Below, piece after piece: positions 21,011-33,171 of a DNA stretch of 64,000 bases. The notes under the pieces are model-generated. The model had not been told where the DNA came from and ran no database searches. It saw nothing but the letters and a program-made list of their open reading frames with translations. Location of the stretch: positions 75,881,719 through 75,945,718 of the forward strand of contig NC_071668.1 of the NCBI RefSeq assembly GCF_028554725.1. The letters are read 5' to 3'. The position numbers were made by a program, and so were the translations under genes. The first letter of the stretch is position 1; each line of letters begins with the position of its first letter. This DNA is from Zeugodacus cucurbitae. Its lineage: Eukaryota; Arthropoda; Insecta; Diptera; Tephritidae.

Positions 21011-24000
21011 GAAAATCTCACAATTTTATGCTCTAAGAAATTATAGCTGATATATACTGCGTATAGATAATGATTTCTTTTCACTTTTTGTTGTTGTTTT
21101 ATGAACATTAGTAAAAGACTCACCACGAAATACAATTCTAAACGGAGCAGCGACCCCCACTGTGCACCTAAAATGGTACAAAAGCACAAAACACTTCCAC
21201 TGTTTATTTAAGTTATTAGAGCAGCAGTGAAGCAAATGCTAATGGAAACTCCTCATGTACAAATTAATTTTGAGAAATTCGCGCCGCACGACTACTCTCT
21301 ATGGCTGTATGTGCGTAATAAAAAAATTAGTTAGAAGGCAAGGTGTGAACTGATGTTTATGCCGCCCACTTTCAGAAGCTTCCTGCTGGCTTAATAGCAT
21401 ATAAGCAAGTCTAAAGCGCAGAGTGTCGGAGCATGCTGTTCAAATTTTCAGCAAGAAACGTAATTATAGTGGGCCTGTATATATACATATATGTATGTAT
21501 TTGTGGGTGTGTTTGTGTTCTTATGCTTTTGACAAATGAAAATGCAAACTCACGGAGGAAAAAAAAAATTTAATCGAAATATACTTTTATAGTTATGCAT
21601 ATATGTATGTATGTATGTAAGTATGTACGGAAGTATGCATGTATCTGTCAATCTCCAGAACTCCAGCAACATGCTCTTCAAAAAATACACACTTCAAACT
21701 GCGCTAAAAAGTAAAAAAAAGCTCATAATTTTCTCCCTCACTTTTCTCTAACAGTTTTTTTAACGCAGCTGTTGGCATTTGCATACCAAGATTAAAAAAA
21801 AAGTCATTCGGTTGCACTGCATTACAAGGTTAGTCTGCCGCCAGCTTCACTTCGCTTCTTGAACTCGAGAGTTAGTCTTTGCCACTTTCCTTTCCCATGT
21901 TCTAATTTCAGCTTTATATGTTTCTCTTTTTATTATTTTACATTTTTTACCAACATTTTGTTGTTCTTTTTACTGCAAAAAGGTAGGCATAAAAATCGTT
22001 TTCTTTTCTTTTTGTAGCTTCATCGCTTTTACTCGTATGTGTGTACCTTTTGCTGTTGCATTATCTTATTTTGTGTGTTTGGCGTCTTTTGTTTTGTCGG
22101 CCACATTTCGCTACAACAACAACCAGTATGCTACCTTTAGAGATTTCCGTATTTTAAGACCACCTGGTTGTTGGCAAGCTTTATGCGCCATTTGTTAGAG
22201 TGGGTTTTGGGAAGTGGAGTGAACTGAAGCAATCCTTTACTTTGCTTTTATTGTTTTTTTTTTTTCATTCGAAAGTGGTGAACACCAAAAATGAAATTGA
22301 GAAATATGCAAATTATATGTTATTTAGTCGAGTAAAGTAATCTAAAGAATTAGGGACAATTTCTTTATATATTATGTGGAGAGAATTTCTTACAATCAAA
22401 AATAAAAAAATCGGTCGGGCTGTTCTAGGCAATGTCTCGGTAGTTGAATTATACAACTTTATTATGACCTCTGAGTGGTACAGAGAGGACAGGATAGGGC
22501 GAATGGATTCCAGTCTCGGTGTTTTCATAATGGGCGTCCTAAAGGCCCAGCTGCGTCTACAGACATCCAGCAATAGAACCTACCTACAAAAATCCAAAGC
22601 GTAAAAGAGTTGAGTAACTTAGTTCCTTGCCTTCAATGTAGATAGGAATACAGAAACACGAAAAATGAGATTTTTCGGTCATTTTATTTTTGCTATTAAA
22701 TCAGGTTATTTTACAAAAGTAATAATATGGCATTTTTAAACAATGTTTTGACTTGAAGTCACGAAAATTTGAAAAAGCAAAAATTATAATTTTCAAAGTT
22801 ATGGCTGTTTGTGTTGACCTAGTTCCAAAAAATGGTTCTGGTTCATAAGTCCATCGGATAAGAAAAATTAGTTTTATAAATCCTGATCGAAGTTTTTTCG
22901 TTTTTTTTTCAAAATTAACAAAATGGCGGCATCTGGAAATTTTTTCTAGATTTTTGGGAAAATATCAACAGTTAATTGGTCTTAAAAAATTGAAAATATT
23001 CTAAAATTCAAAAACATATTTTTGAGAAGTTTCACACTAGTGTTTTGAAGTGCCCAAGCGCTCTTCGCTGTCTGTCGAATAACTCGAAAATTAAATATCG
23101 GATCATCTTTTTAGAGATTATTTTTTAAGATATTACACTTAACGAAAATGCAAAAAACAAAAAAAAAATATTTTTTGAAAATCCTGACTACCCCTAACCC
23201 CTTAATAGTCAATTACCAAACTCTCTATTACAATGGGAAACTGGTACAAATTTTATGATTTGGATCTAGCTATACCAATACGGGACTGAATCTACGTGAA
23301 CAAAACGACCAGTGTCCTCTTTCTGTCGTCCAACTGAATACCAATGATCGACTTATCAAATATGACTTTATCCAAAGAAATATTTCAATAGATCAGTATA
23401 TATTCTAGAAGGCGGATAACTAAAGAAATTTTCAATTGTTGTTATGTCTTATGAAGGTATTCGAAGCAGCATGAAAATAACTTTAACGAATCTGCTTTAT
23501 TTATTTCGATATCATAGTATCAAACATACCTAGGTTAGCCTCTTATAATGAAGAACTAGCGTTGTACCAAAGATTAAAATATTTCTAGTAATATGTAATT
23601 AAATTAGATTTCCTGGTCCGACATAAAATTAGTTCCAGAAAAATTGTTTAGAAAAAGTTTTGAAAATTCAATTTCTTCTTCAAATACGGTTTTAAAGGAA
23701 GTGCTTCAGAATGTATTCTAATGAAATTAATCGTTGGATTACAAGTTAAGAATAAGGCATGTATTAGATTTCACAAGAGTGATGGCCATTCTCAGCGTCT
23801 ATTTATTAAACCTAAATATGCATTTCAACACCTGCTTATAATTATTATGAGAATTTATGTGTTCTTGTGCTTCAAACTCTCTAATGGCTAAAGCGTGTAG
23901 TGATTTCATATATATACTCGTATTTAAGCCGTTTGCATGCATGGATCGCACACATGAGACAGTAATTAATCATAGTTTAGCACCTTAGGGTTTATAGGCA

Positions 24001-25227
24001 CCTACAAAGAGAGCACGCGAACGGGGAAATGAATAAAGAGTGTGTAATTGAAGCGATATAATCCAACACATGGTATGTGCTGTACACATTAAAGAGTTTT
24101 TTGTAACAATTTTAATTGAATATTTGGCAGACAAATTAAATATTTTTTTTTTTTTTTAATCTGGAGCTTCAGAGGATCGTGAGAACGTACTGAGTTTACC
24201 CTCGTCTAACTCTTCGCAACACCATTAAACACTTTATACAGCATATTGTCAGCTATTTCGAGTTTAAATTACGGCGAAACCCTTCAAGTGTCAAATTACA
24301 TAACTGTATATGTGGGTATATACCACATGAATATATCACAAACGTGTGCTTGCCCACTTCATATCCTGTAGGCCGTCACCACAAATGCTCATAAATATCC
24401 CAACAAATGCTACTTTCCGCACACTTCTGCTTGCCACAAGCAGACACAATCTATAGTAGCCAACTACTAACATGCCACAACCACACGCTCGAAGATACCT
24501 GTGTGTTAACCAGCAATAAGTATTGCTTAACAGCAGTAAACTAATATCCACATTGTTATTGTTGCACCCTAAAACCACATGTACTTCCGGTTCCGTTGCC
24601 AACCACACAGCACCTTTAGCCGGGCAATAAAGCAGTCATTTTGTTGCTATTTGCACTGCATTTCGGCACACAGCGCTCACATTTTATTTATTAATCACTC
24701 GCTTTTGTCACGCTTTAGCAGCTATTATCGCTGGCAATTTCATGCTTTTGTGTTGTTGTGCGAAATCTTTTTCCCGGTGTGGCATGGAGTAAATGAAAAA
24801 GGTAGTCTAAATGTGGAATCGTGTACGGCATGGGTTATCAAATTATGAAATACCATTGTACTGGTAAAGCAGAGGCTCTTTTTCGGCTGCCAGAACCCCG
24901 AGACTTTTTATTGTGCGTTTCACTTTTATTTGATTTTTATTTTCGTGTACCCATGCGTAATTGGATTTATGTATGGCTTGCCAGCACGTTTGCTCACAGT
25001 CAACGCAACGCACTTGTACTCATTCACCGACATACGAGTATATACGCACATGTAGGGGACTGCCACCGCTCAGCCCTACTTTATAGCTTCACTTGTGCGT
25101 TTAATTGCGTGACAATAACGTAGCTGCCACACGCGTGCAAAACGAAGCAGCGCAAATTATTTTTGTGCAAAAAAGCTGGGAAGCGCGTGTGCCATATTCA
25201 CCAAGGTGTTTAATTTTGGCGCTATAC
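21011..25227. other. Intergenic, no convincing gene
   Basis: Includes GTAT-type microsatellite near 21597-21640. A low-complexity, uniformly AT-rich block at 22620-23215 ends in CCTGACTACCCCTAACCCC and may be one terminus of an unrecognised element (no partner terminus was found). The short ORFs at 22313-22604 overlap on both strands without domain support. Confidence 0.5.
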
Positions 25228-25349
25228 CGGAGGAAAGTAGTGATTTGGTCTAGTAGCTTGCAATTTTCGCATGTCATAATCCATCAATCAGCTGTTGAAT
25301 CAGCTGATATCTGTCAGCTGTCAAACTGTAGATACTGTTATGATAAATA

Positions 25350-26655
25350 ACGGGTGATTTTTTTGAGGTTAGGATTTTCATGCATTAGTATTTGACAGAT
25401 CACGTGGGATTTCAGACATGGTGTCAAAGAGAAAGATGCTCAGTATGCTTTGACATTTCATCATGAATAGACTTACTAACGAGCAACGCTTGCAAATCAT
25501 TGAATTTTATTACCAAAATCAGTGTTCGGTTCGAAATGTGTTTCGCGCTTTACGTCCGATTTATGGTCTACATAATCGACCAAGTGAGCAAACAATTAAT
25601 GCGATTGTGACCAAGTTTCGCACTCAGTTTACTTTATTGGACATTAAACCAACCACACGAATGCGTACAGTGCGTACAGAAGAGAATATTGCGTCTGTTT
25701 CTGAGAGTGTGGCTGAAGACCGTGAAATGTCGATTCGTCGCCGTTCGCAGCAATTGGGTTTGTGTTATTCGACCACATGGAAGATTTTACGCAAAGATCT
25801 TGGTGTAAAACCGTATAAAATACAGCTCGTGCAAGAACTGAAGCCGAACGATCTGCCACAACGTCGAATTTTCAGTGAATGGGCCCTAGAAAAGTTGGCA
25901 GAAAATCCGCTTTTTTATCGACAAATTTTGTTCAGCGATGAGGCTCATTTCTGGTTGAATGGCTACGTAAATAAGCAAAATTGCCGCATTTGGGGTGAAG
26001 AGCAACCAGAAGCCGTTCAAGAACTGCCCATGCATCCCGAAAAATGCACTGTTTGGTGTGGTTTGTACGCTGGTGGAATCATTGGACCGTATTTTTTCAA
26101 AGATGCTGTTGGACGCAACGTTACGGTGAATGGCGATCGCTATCGTTCGATGCTAACAAACTTTTTGTTGCCAAAAATGGAAGAACTGAACTTGGTTGAC
26201 ATGTGGTTTCAACAAGATGGCGCTACATGCCACACAGCTCGCGATTCTATGGCCATTTTGAGGGAAAACTTCGGAGAACAATTCATCTCAAGAAATGGAC
26301 CCGTAAGTTGGCCACCAAGATCATGCGATTTAACGCCTTTAGACTATTTTTTGTGGGGCTACGTCAAGTCTAAAGTCTACGGAAATAAGCCAGCAACTAT
26401 TCCAGCTTTGGAAGACAACATTTCCGAAGAAATTCGGGCTATTCCGGCCGAAATGCTCGAAAAAGTTGCCCAAAATTGGACTTTCCGAATGGACCACCTA
26501 AGACGCAGCCGCGGTCAACATTTAAATGAAATTATCTTCAAAAAGTAAATGTCATGAACCAATCTAACGTTTCAAATAAAGAACCGATGAGATTTTGCAA
26601 ATTTTATGCGTTTTTTTTTTTTAAAAAGTTATCAAGCTCTTAAAAAATCACCCTT
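25350..26655 (+). mobile_element. rosa-type (DD41D) mariner, copy 2, full length 1306 bp
   Basis: TA flanks at 25348-25349 and 26656-26657. Termini are ACGGGTGATTTTTT and the complement of AAGGGTGATTTTTT. It is inserted into repeat C at GATAAATA, and the empty equivalent is visible near 31555. It faces copy 1 head to head, with 5238 bp between their 5' ends. Sequence identity with copies 1 and 3 is very high over shared parts. Confidence 0.97.
25463..26548 (+). CDS. Mariner transposase, rosa/DD41D group, intact (copy 2)
   Basis: 361 residues, the same as copy 1 except Gly for Arg at residue 307 (KSKVYGNKP), 13 residues after the third catalytic aspartate. D159, D252 and D294 are all present with the 41-residue spacing. 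The open frame uses the first ATG of the element, 113 nt from its 5' terminus, and stops 107 nt before the 3' terminus. The substitution is outside the catalytic triad, so its effect is unknown. The 71-residue antisense frame at 25644-25859 is a shadow and not a gene. Confidence 0.96.
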   Translation: MNRLTNEQRLQIIEFYYQNQCSVRNVFRALRPIYGLHNRPSEQTINAIVTKFRTQFTLLDIKPTTRMRTVRTEENIASVSESVAEDREMSIRRRSQQLGLCYSTTWKILRKDLGVKPYKIQLVQELKPNDLPQRRIFSEWALEKLAENPLFYRQILFSDEAHFWLNGYVNKQNCRIWGEEQPEAVQELPMHPEKCTVWCGLYAGGIIGPYFFKDAVGRNVTVNGDRYRSMLTNFLLPKMEELNLVDMWFQQDGATCHTARDSMAILRENFGEQFISRNGPVSWPPRSCDLTPLDYFLWGYVKSKVYGNKPATIPALEDNISEEIRAIPAEMLEKVAQNWTFRMDHLRRSRGQHLNEIIFKK

Positions 26656-27014
26656 TACTAGTATTCAGCAGGACTTAAGTGGTTTAAGAAGGTCATTCGA
26701 TTCTTCTTCAACTTTTTTATTTGAATCTGATTAAATATTAAATTAACTTCCATGTCCGAAAGCTTTTGGGAAATTTGAGTATATGCTGCCATGTATTAAT
26801 AACATTTAAAAATTTTAGGCGTCTCTATTTGATAAAATTTTTTGATAACGAAGATTATTGATTTTTCTTTCAGTAGTTATTTTCTTATCGGAAATCGATT
26901 CATCTGGCATTAACTTGACTAAAGTATTTCTTTTTTGAGCTAACATTATTTTAAAGTCACAAAATAAGTGTTTAAGCGGTTTGTTCTTATCCTGTCAGCT
27001 GTCACTTGTAATTT

Positions 27015-30000
27015 TTTGCACTTTTATTATGTGTTTATAAGGCTACTGCCTATATATGCTTTTCTATTATCAGTCACAAAGTCATATTATTATTGAATTA
27101 CCATTTTCAACATATTTCTCGTCACCATCTTCATTGTCAGCTGTCATATATCAATATTGTCACACTTTGTATACTATTAATTGGCACTTTACTGCAATTA
27201 TAATGTGTTATCTATGACAAATTACTACTATTCTTTGGAAAATTATGAGTCTTGTCCACAAATTTTATTAATCAAACCATGAAAGTCGTTTATCTGAGAT
27301 CTGTCACCTGTCATAATTTTCTGAAATTAGTTGGAAGCTATTGATTAATATTGTCTGTGTTGGAATGCCCGTTTTTAAAGCTCTGGACTTGGATATAAAG
27401 CTATAAATATTATTATACTTTTGGACTATTTTCAATTCTCCGCAATACAATTCAATGCCATTGTCAAAAGAGTTTATTTAAGCCTTGAAGATGAAGCGCT
27501 AGATAAGAGAATAAAACTTTGGTATTTTGTCAAGAACACAATGCCAATATTTTCTATTTCTGATTGTAAAATGAATCACAAAAATTCCAAAGCGAGCTAT
27601 TCCACAAAAATAATTGCAACAATTTTGAGACTGCTTCGTAAACATCTTTTTTATTATAGCGAACACAAACTGATTTGATATTCTGTAATTTCTGTTCAAA
27701 ATAATAATTTTTTGTACATATGTATATATGTTATTCGACTGTATCTTTTTTATGCCTCATATTCCCTTTTGAATGTCAGTAACTATAATTCCGGTGATTT
27801 TGATCTGTGCTGATGTTGTTACGCCTATTAATTTTATTGCCTCTCCGGCTGCTGGTGTTTTATGATGCTTCGCTTTGCCATTATTGTCGGCTGTATGACG
27901 GACCGTACATCCGTTTGGCTGATTCAATCGCATCAATTATTTTCGCCATTGAGCGTTGAGGCACTTAAAATTGCGAATATACATACACATGCAAGCTTAT
28001 GAATACAGACGGGCAGCAAAAGGTTCGCTGTGGTCTAAAAGTCACTAATGTAATGCGAAATATTGGGCAGGCTCAGTCCAACATTTAGTGCCATGATGAA
28101 AACGCTTAAAAATATTAAAAAATCATTAAAATGTGTATGTGCACATACCGGCAAATATACACACACAGACTTGTCCATTTCAGCAACGAAATTGAAATTC
28201 CAAATGTGGCAAATAGACAAACACATGCACAGTGATTTGAGCACTGGTAAAATGGTCATGCCAGTCAAACGAAATGTGGCTGGGGAAGGTCAGTTTTTAC
28301 TATTTTAGTTTGTTGAGATTGTCAAGGTCGATTCTAAAATTAAACTATTTGTAGATTATACGGATATGCATAACACATCATATACATACTTACAAACACA
28401 CCAACTGAGTTTAGTTGCTGCCTCGAGTCATAAAATCTGTAAGCTACGGATGTAGGCAGTGCCGGTGTCAGGGTGTATATTATTTCCATGTACTATATGA
28501 TATAGTTGAGTTCGTTTGCAAACGCTTCAAGTGGATTTGATTACAGTTATAGCATATGCACATACATACGAGTGTTATTTCCATATCACTCTCTTGGTAA
28601 TCTTTGCTAGCTTTTGCTTTAGAGCCCGTGTGCATGGAAACTGGACTTTGTTGCTGCGCTTGAATTTTAATTGAATTTTGAAACTGCAGTTGTGTTTATG
28701 AATGTGCATATTCGAATAAAATTCATTTTATACAAATTAGTAACTCATTCGACTTTGTTTTTAATTAAAATGTAATATTTCTTAGAAACGAATTTCGTGC
28801 AATTTCAAAGAAATATAATAAAAGTATGCTTTAAGCGTTTCAGGAAGCAATAAGAGTACTTTTTGTGAATTTGTAGAGTGTATGCCATAGAGCTTTTCAC
28901 CTTTTCGTTCAAATGAGAACTCAGCACTATAAATATTAATCTTGTGCTACATTAAAATATCAATTTTGAATTCTACAGTAAGTTCGTATAATAATAGCGA
29001 TCACTAGTCAACCATTACTATAAAAGCTCCGAGGAAATTTACGGCAAGAACAAAAGCTTCTATAAAGCTTTGTTGAAGAGAGCTTCTCACATTAAGAACT
29101 TTCTAGTGAGGAGAAAAGCTTAAATACAAGAAAAGACTATGATTCTTCTAATTATTCGAGATTATTGGTTGGAAGAAGCAAAGATGAAAGGCTGGTTTGA
29201 TGAAAATTCTATATAGTGTATTCATATTTTCTGAAGGTGACAAAGCAATTGCTAAGCTGAACTGATCAAGATAGATGACACTTCAAAGGTTTCAAAAGAA
29301 CTTGTTGGATCTCGTACATAAAAATTTGGTTTGCGAAGAAAATTCCGCAAATTTATTAGAAAACATAATTTCATTTTCATAAATTGGTATTTGAATTGCT
29401 AGCGTATCCTCTAAATTTGTTTTAGGTTAGGTTAGTAAAGGTTGAAAGGCGGTTGCCTGTGCCACAGAAGATCCCACGTGTGCAGCTATAATCGCCAGTC
29501 ATATTGTGATGGATCCCAAAGGATCCCTTTTGTGAACTTGTTGAACAGTCTGTTCTAAGAGGCAAAGAATTTTTTCGCTAACTCCAAAAGAATGATTATC
29601 GAGAATAAAAAGATAATCTTCGAGATTCAGGCTTGCTTTGGAGCCGTTTTCCAATAGATGTCTCTAGGGTCAAGCACTGGTCGATTAAATCGATTTTTTT
29701 TATATCGATTTTAGACATTTGTGTCAACATTAACCCAACAAAATATTTGTAGAGATCTGTTTGCATCCCAAACTTATTCTCAACTGAAAATGTCACTTTT
29801 TGAGCCGAATTCTCGACATTTGCGGGAAATTTTGCTTTTCTTTTTTAATTCCAAGAAAAGTGCGGCTGAGGCTCATCGACATTTGTAACCATTTTTATAC
29901 AAAAAAAACTTAAATTTACAGTAAGTACGGCGGCATCAAAGTTGTAGACTTAATAGTACAAAGATTGTTTCAAAATCTTGCTCAATCTAATCCGACCACC

Positions 30001-31436
30001 AGAAAAGTTTTTGCCTTGAGAAAGATACGATTTGCGACTATATGTTTTATGCCGAGAAGCTTAACCAGATAATGGTTAATGCTTGAGAAAGGCGTTTAGG
30101 AGCTTTTGGTTTGAACTATAATTAGAAAATATGTGTACAATTTCAGAATAATTATAAATTCTCTCTTAGTTATTTTAGGTCAGATATATTTTTCTTATTA
30201 AAGAGTAGTTATTAAACTAATTTTAATACAAATATGCATTTATTTGATATTTTTAATTTTAAACAAAATATTTTACTTGCACATACACACACATTCACAC
30301 TCACTTTTGTCTCATTTTGTCTTTGTCAACTGCAATTAAAATATTTCCTTTGTGTTAACCACTTGTACGTTATTGGTTTTAATTTCGCAATTTTCATGCG
30401 GCTGAATGCTGAATTTTTTCGCCAAAGGCAAATCGAATCAATATTTACACGCTGCAGAACAAAAAAACACCAACAACAAAGAATGCGAAATATTCCTGCA
30501 ATGGAATTTCACTTGCAAAAACAGTGGGCCACAACAGTGCATGGAAGTAAATATGCATGCACGAACATGTTTACAAACGCGCAGTGTTGAGGTTACAATG
30601 TGACCTGCTCCACACCCACACGCATGTCAACAGGTGGCTGGAGGTTGGGGACAAAATTTTATTGACTGGCGACACACACAATCTGATGTTGTTTTAAATG
30701 GAGGCATTTTCGAGCCAAAAACCGTTACCAACAAAATGTAATAAACACAAACACGTGAAGCAAATGAAAGTCAGAAGCGTAGAACTGCCGAAAATCGTAT
30801 GAGCACTCTGCAAGTCTGACATTTCAAAGGGCAGAGAGGGCTTTTTCATACACTGGGACCGGAACAAAGAACAGCATGAAAAATCGGGCTTAAGCGCACA
30901 GAAGTATGCAATCATTTGTGTACTCACACACACGTAGGCACCTTTAGGTAAAAAAAAAATTATTAAGTTTTCGGGGTGTATGAGCGATTGCAACTGCCGT
31001 ATTTTGGCAGATTCAATAAATAAAGAAATGTAAAAAACGAAATAAAACTGCCGTATATATTGAGCGGTTAAGCGCCTGTAGGTATGCAAACAATTTGTGA
31101 AAAACTCTGCACAGCGCAGCGGGGCTACAATAATAAAATCGTCGCGTTTTTCATTTAATTTATTTATGTATATTTCAACAGTTTTAATTTTTCATGCTCA
31201 CATTGTCGATAATAGCAATAAATCAAAGCTTCGCAGGAAACTGCCAAATTATTTATTTTAATATTTTCTGCAAATATACTGCTTTATAGATTATACTAAC
31301 GTTGTTTTATTATTAAAAAAAGTTCTTAACTTCCTACCGATTTTGAAATTTATTTCTTGAAATAATTTTTTATATTTTTACGTAAAAATTTGACGGTATG
31401 TCTGTGATAATTATATTGAATTTAATTTGGGCAGCG
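27015..31436. other. Intergenic, no convincing gene
   Basis: Contains another TGTCAGCTGTCA word at 27134 and a TGTCACCTGTCA word near 27302, echoing repeat C. TTAGGTTAGGTTAG at 29423-29436 leads into 'gaaaggcggttgcctgtgcc', a phrase like the 3' part of a non-LTR element, but it is too short to assign. ORFs at 27421-27699 and 30694-31089 have no recognisable domain. Confidence 0.5.
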
Positions 31437-31918
31437 ATTCCGGAGCGAAGTAGTGATTTGGTCTAGTAGCATTTAATTATCGCATGCCATAATTCATCAA
31501 TCAGCTGTTGAATCAGCTGATATCTGTCAGCTGTCAAACGGTAGATACTGTTATGATTAAATCAAGTGTACAGAAGGACTTAAGTGGTTTAAGGAGGTCA
31601 CTCGATTCTTTTTTAACTTTTTCATTTAAATCTAATATAATATTAATTTCACTTCCATGTCACAGAGAACTTGGAAAAACTACATGCTGTCATGTATTAA
31701 TAATATTCTGGAATTTTTGGCATCTCGATTTGATACAAATTTTTGGAAATGAAGGTTATTGATTTTCCTTTCAGCAGTTATTTTTTTATCGTCAATCGAT
31801 TCATCTGGCATTAAGTTGACTAAAGTATATCTTCTTTGAGCGAACATTATTTTAAAGTCACAAAATATTTACACATATTACAGTTTGTACTTAGTCTGTC
31901 AGCTGTCACTTGTAATTC
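31437..31918 (+). repeat. Dispersed repeat C, copy 2 (uninterrupted)
   Basis: Collinear with 25228-25349 plus 26656-27014. It includes GATACTGTTATGATTAAATC at about 31544, where copy 1 carries the mariner. The CAGCTG-rich section (31501-31540: TCAGCTGTTGAATCAGCTGA, then CTGTCAGCTGTCAAAC) is nearly identical in both copies, while the rest is about as diverged as old duplicated DNA. Confidence 0.85.
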
Positions 31919-31919
31919 A

Positions 31920-32236
31920 TTGTTTTTCTTATATTATATATCTTTCTTTATGTTATGCTCTACATATATATAGATTGGGTAAAGTAAGGTCAGTTGGACA
32001 ACTCATCCTCAAAATGGATGTCCGAGACATTTAAGTGACGACAAGGAGCTTTGAGCCTTTAACGAATTTATACAGACTACTAATATACTTCTCAGTATAT
32101 AGTATGTCTGTGATGATGATCAGATCAGCTACTACAATTCAGACTTGTTAAAAACCAATTTTTTCTACGCGGTTCTCCTTTCAATTTCATGAACCGAGTT
32201 CTTCTGTAAATTTTTTGAATGAGACTGTTAATTATA
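31920..32236. other. Intergenic spacer between repeat C and mariner copy 3
   Basis: No ORF or repeat recognised. Confidence 0.6.
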
Positions 32237-33169
32237 ACGGGTGATTTTTTTGAGGTTAGGATTTTCATGCATTAGTATTTGACAGATCACGTGGGATTTC
32301 AGACATGGTGTCAAAGAGAAAGATGCTCAGTATGCTTTGACATTTCATCATGAATAGACTTACTAACGAGCAACGCTTGCAAATCATTGAATTTTATTAC
32401 CAAAATCAGTGTTCGGTTCGAAATGTGTTTATCGACAAATTTTGTTCAGCGATGAGGCTCATTTCTGGTTGAATGGCTACGTAAATAAGCAAAATTGCCG
32501 CATTTGGGGTGAAGAGCAACCAGAAGCCGTTCAAGAACTGCCCATGCATCCCGAAAAATGCACTGTTTGGTGTGGTTTGTACGCTGGTGGAATCATTGGA
32601 CCGTATTTTTTCAAAGATGCTGTTGGACGCAACGTTACGGTGAATGGCGATCGCTATCGTTCGATGCTAACAAACTTTTTGTTGCCAAAAATGGAAGAAC
32701 TGAACTTGGTTGACATGTGGTTTCAACAAGATGGCGCTACATGCCACACAGCTCGCGATTCTATGGCCATTTTGAGGGAAAACTTCGGAGAACAATTCAT
32801 CTCAAGAAATGGACCCGTAAGTTGGCCACCAAGATCATGCGATTTAACGCCTTTAGACTATTTTTTGTGGGGCTACGTCAAGTTTAAAGTCTACAGAAAT
32901 AAGCCAGCAACTATTCCAGCTTTGGAAGACAACATTTCCGAAGAAATTCGGGCTATTCCGGCCGAAATGCTCGAAAAAGTTGCCCAAAATTGGACTTTCC
33001 GAATGGACCACCTAAGACGCAGCCGCGGTCAACATTTAAATGAAATTATCTTCAAAAAGTAAATGTCATGAACCAATCTAACGTTTCAAATAAAGAACCG
33101 ATGAGATTTTGCAAATTTTATGCGTTTTTTTTTTAAAAAAAGTTATCAAGCTCCTAAAAAATCACCCTT
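32237..33169 (+). mobile_element. rosa-type (DD41D) mariner, copy 3, internally deleted (933 bp)
   Basis: TA flanks at 32235-32236 and 33170-33171, with both termini as in copies 1 and 2. It is 933 bp long, exactly 373 bp less than the full copies. The deletion joins GTGTTT to ATCGAC, removing the equivalent of 25544-25916 in copy 2, with TTT present at both edges. It keeps all sequences expected to be needed in cis for mobility. Confidence 0.97.
32350..33062 (+). pseudogene. Mariner transposase with 373-bp deletion and frameshift (copy 3)
   Basis: The native ATG at 32350 gives 27 normal residues to NVF. The deletion (373 bp, not a multiple of three) then shifts the frame and a stop follows within about 15 codons. 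The second DNA-binding module is lost. The catalytic half, from YRQILFSDEAHF to the natural end IIFKK, remains open in the other frame (32409-33062) with all three catalytic aspartates. It differs from copy 1 by Phe for Ser at residue 303. A DNA-binding-deficient fragment could interfere with active transposase if expressed, but no native start serves it. Confidence 0.95.
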
Positions 33170-33171
33170 TA

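Larger units (their letters stand above)
25228..27014 (+). repeat. Dispersed repeat C, copy 1, split by mariner copy 2
   Basis: The left half (25228-25349) has AAGTAGTGATTTGGTCTAGT and a run of CAGCTG words. The right half (26656-27014) has 'caggacttaagtggttt', 'tcatctggcattaacttgac' and TGTCAGCTGTCACTTGTAAT. Both match 31437-31918 in the same order and strand, where the two halves are contiguous. The homologous length is about 480 bp without the mariner. Class unknown; no ORF. Confidence 0.85.

Noticed and set aside
22313..22604. Overlapping ORFs on both strands (86 and 76 codons)
   Set aside because: Open on both strands and without recognised motifs; may be part of an old element but not assignable.
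30694..31089. 131-codon minus-strand ORF
   Set aside because: No recognisable domain; irregular composition; no splice or UTR signals around it.
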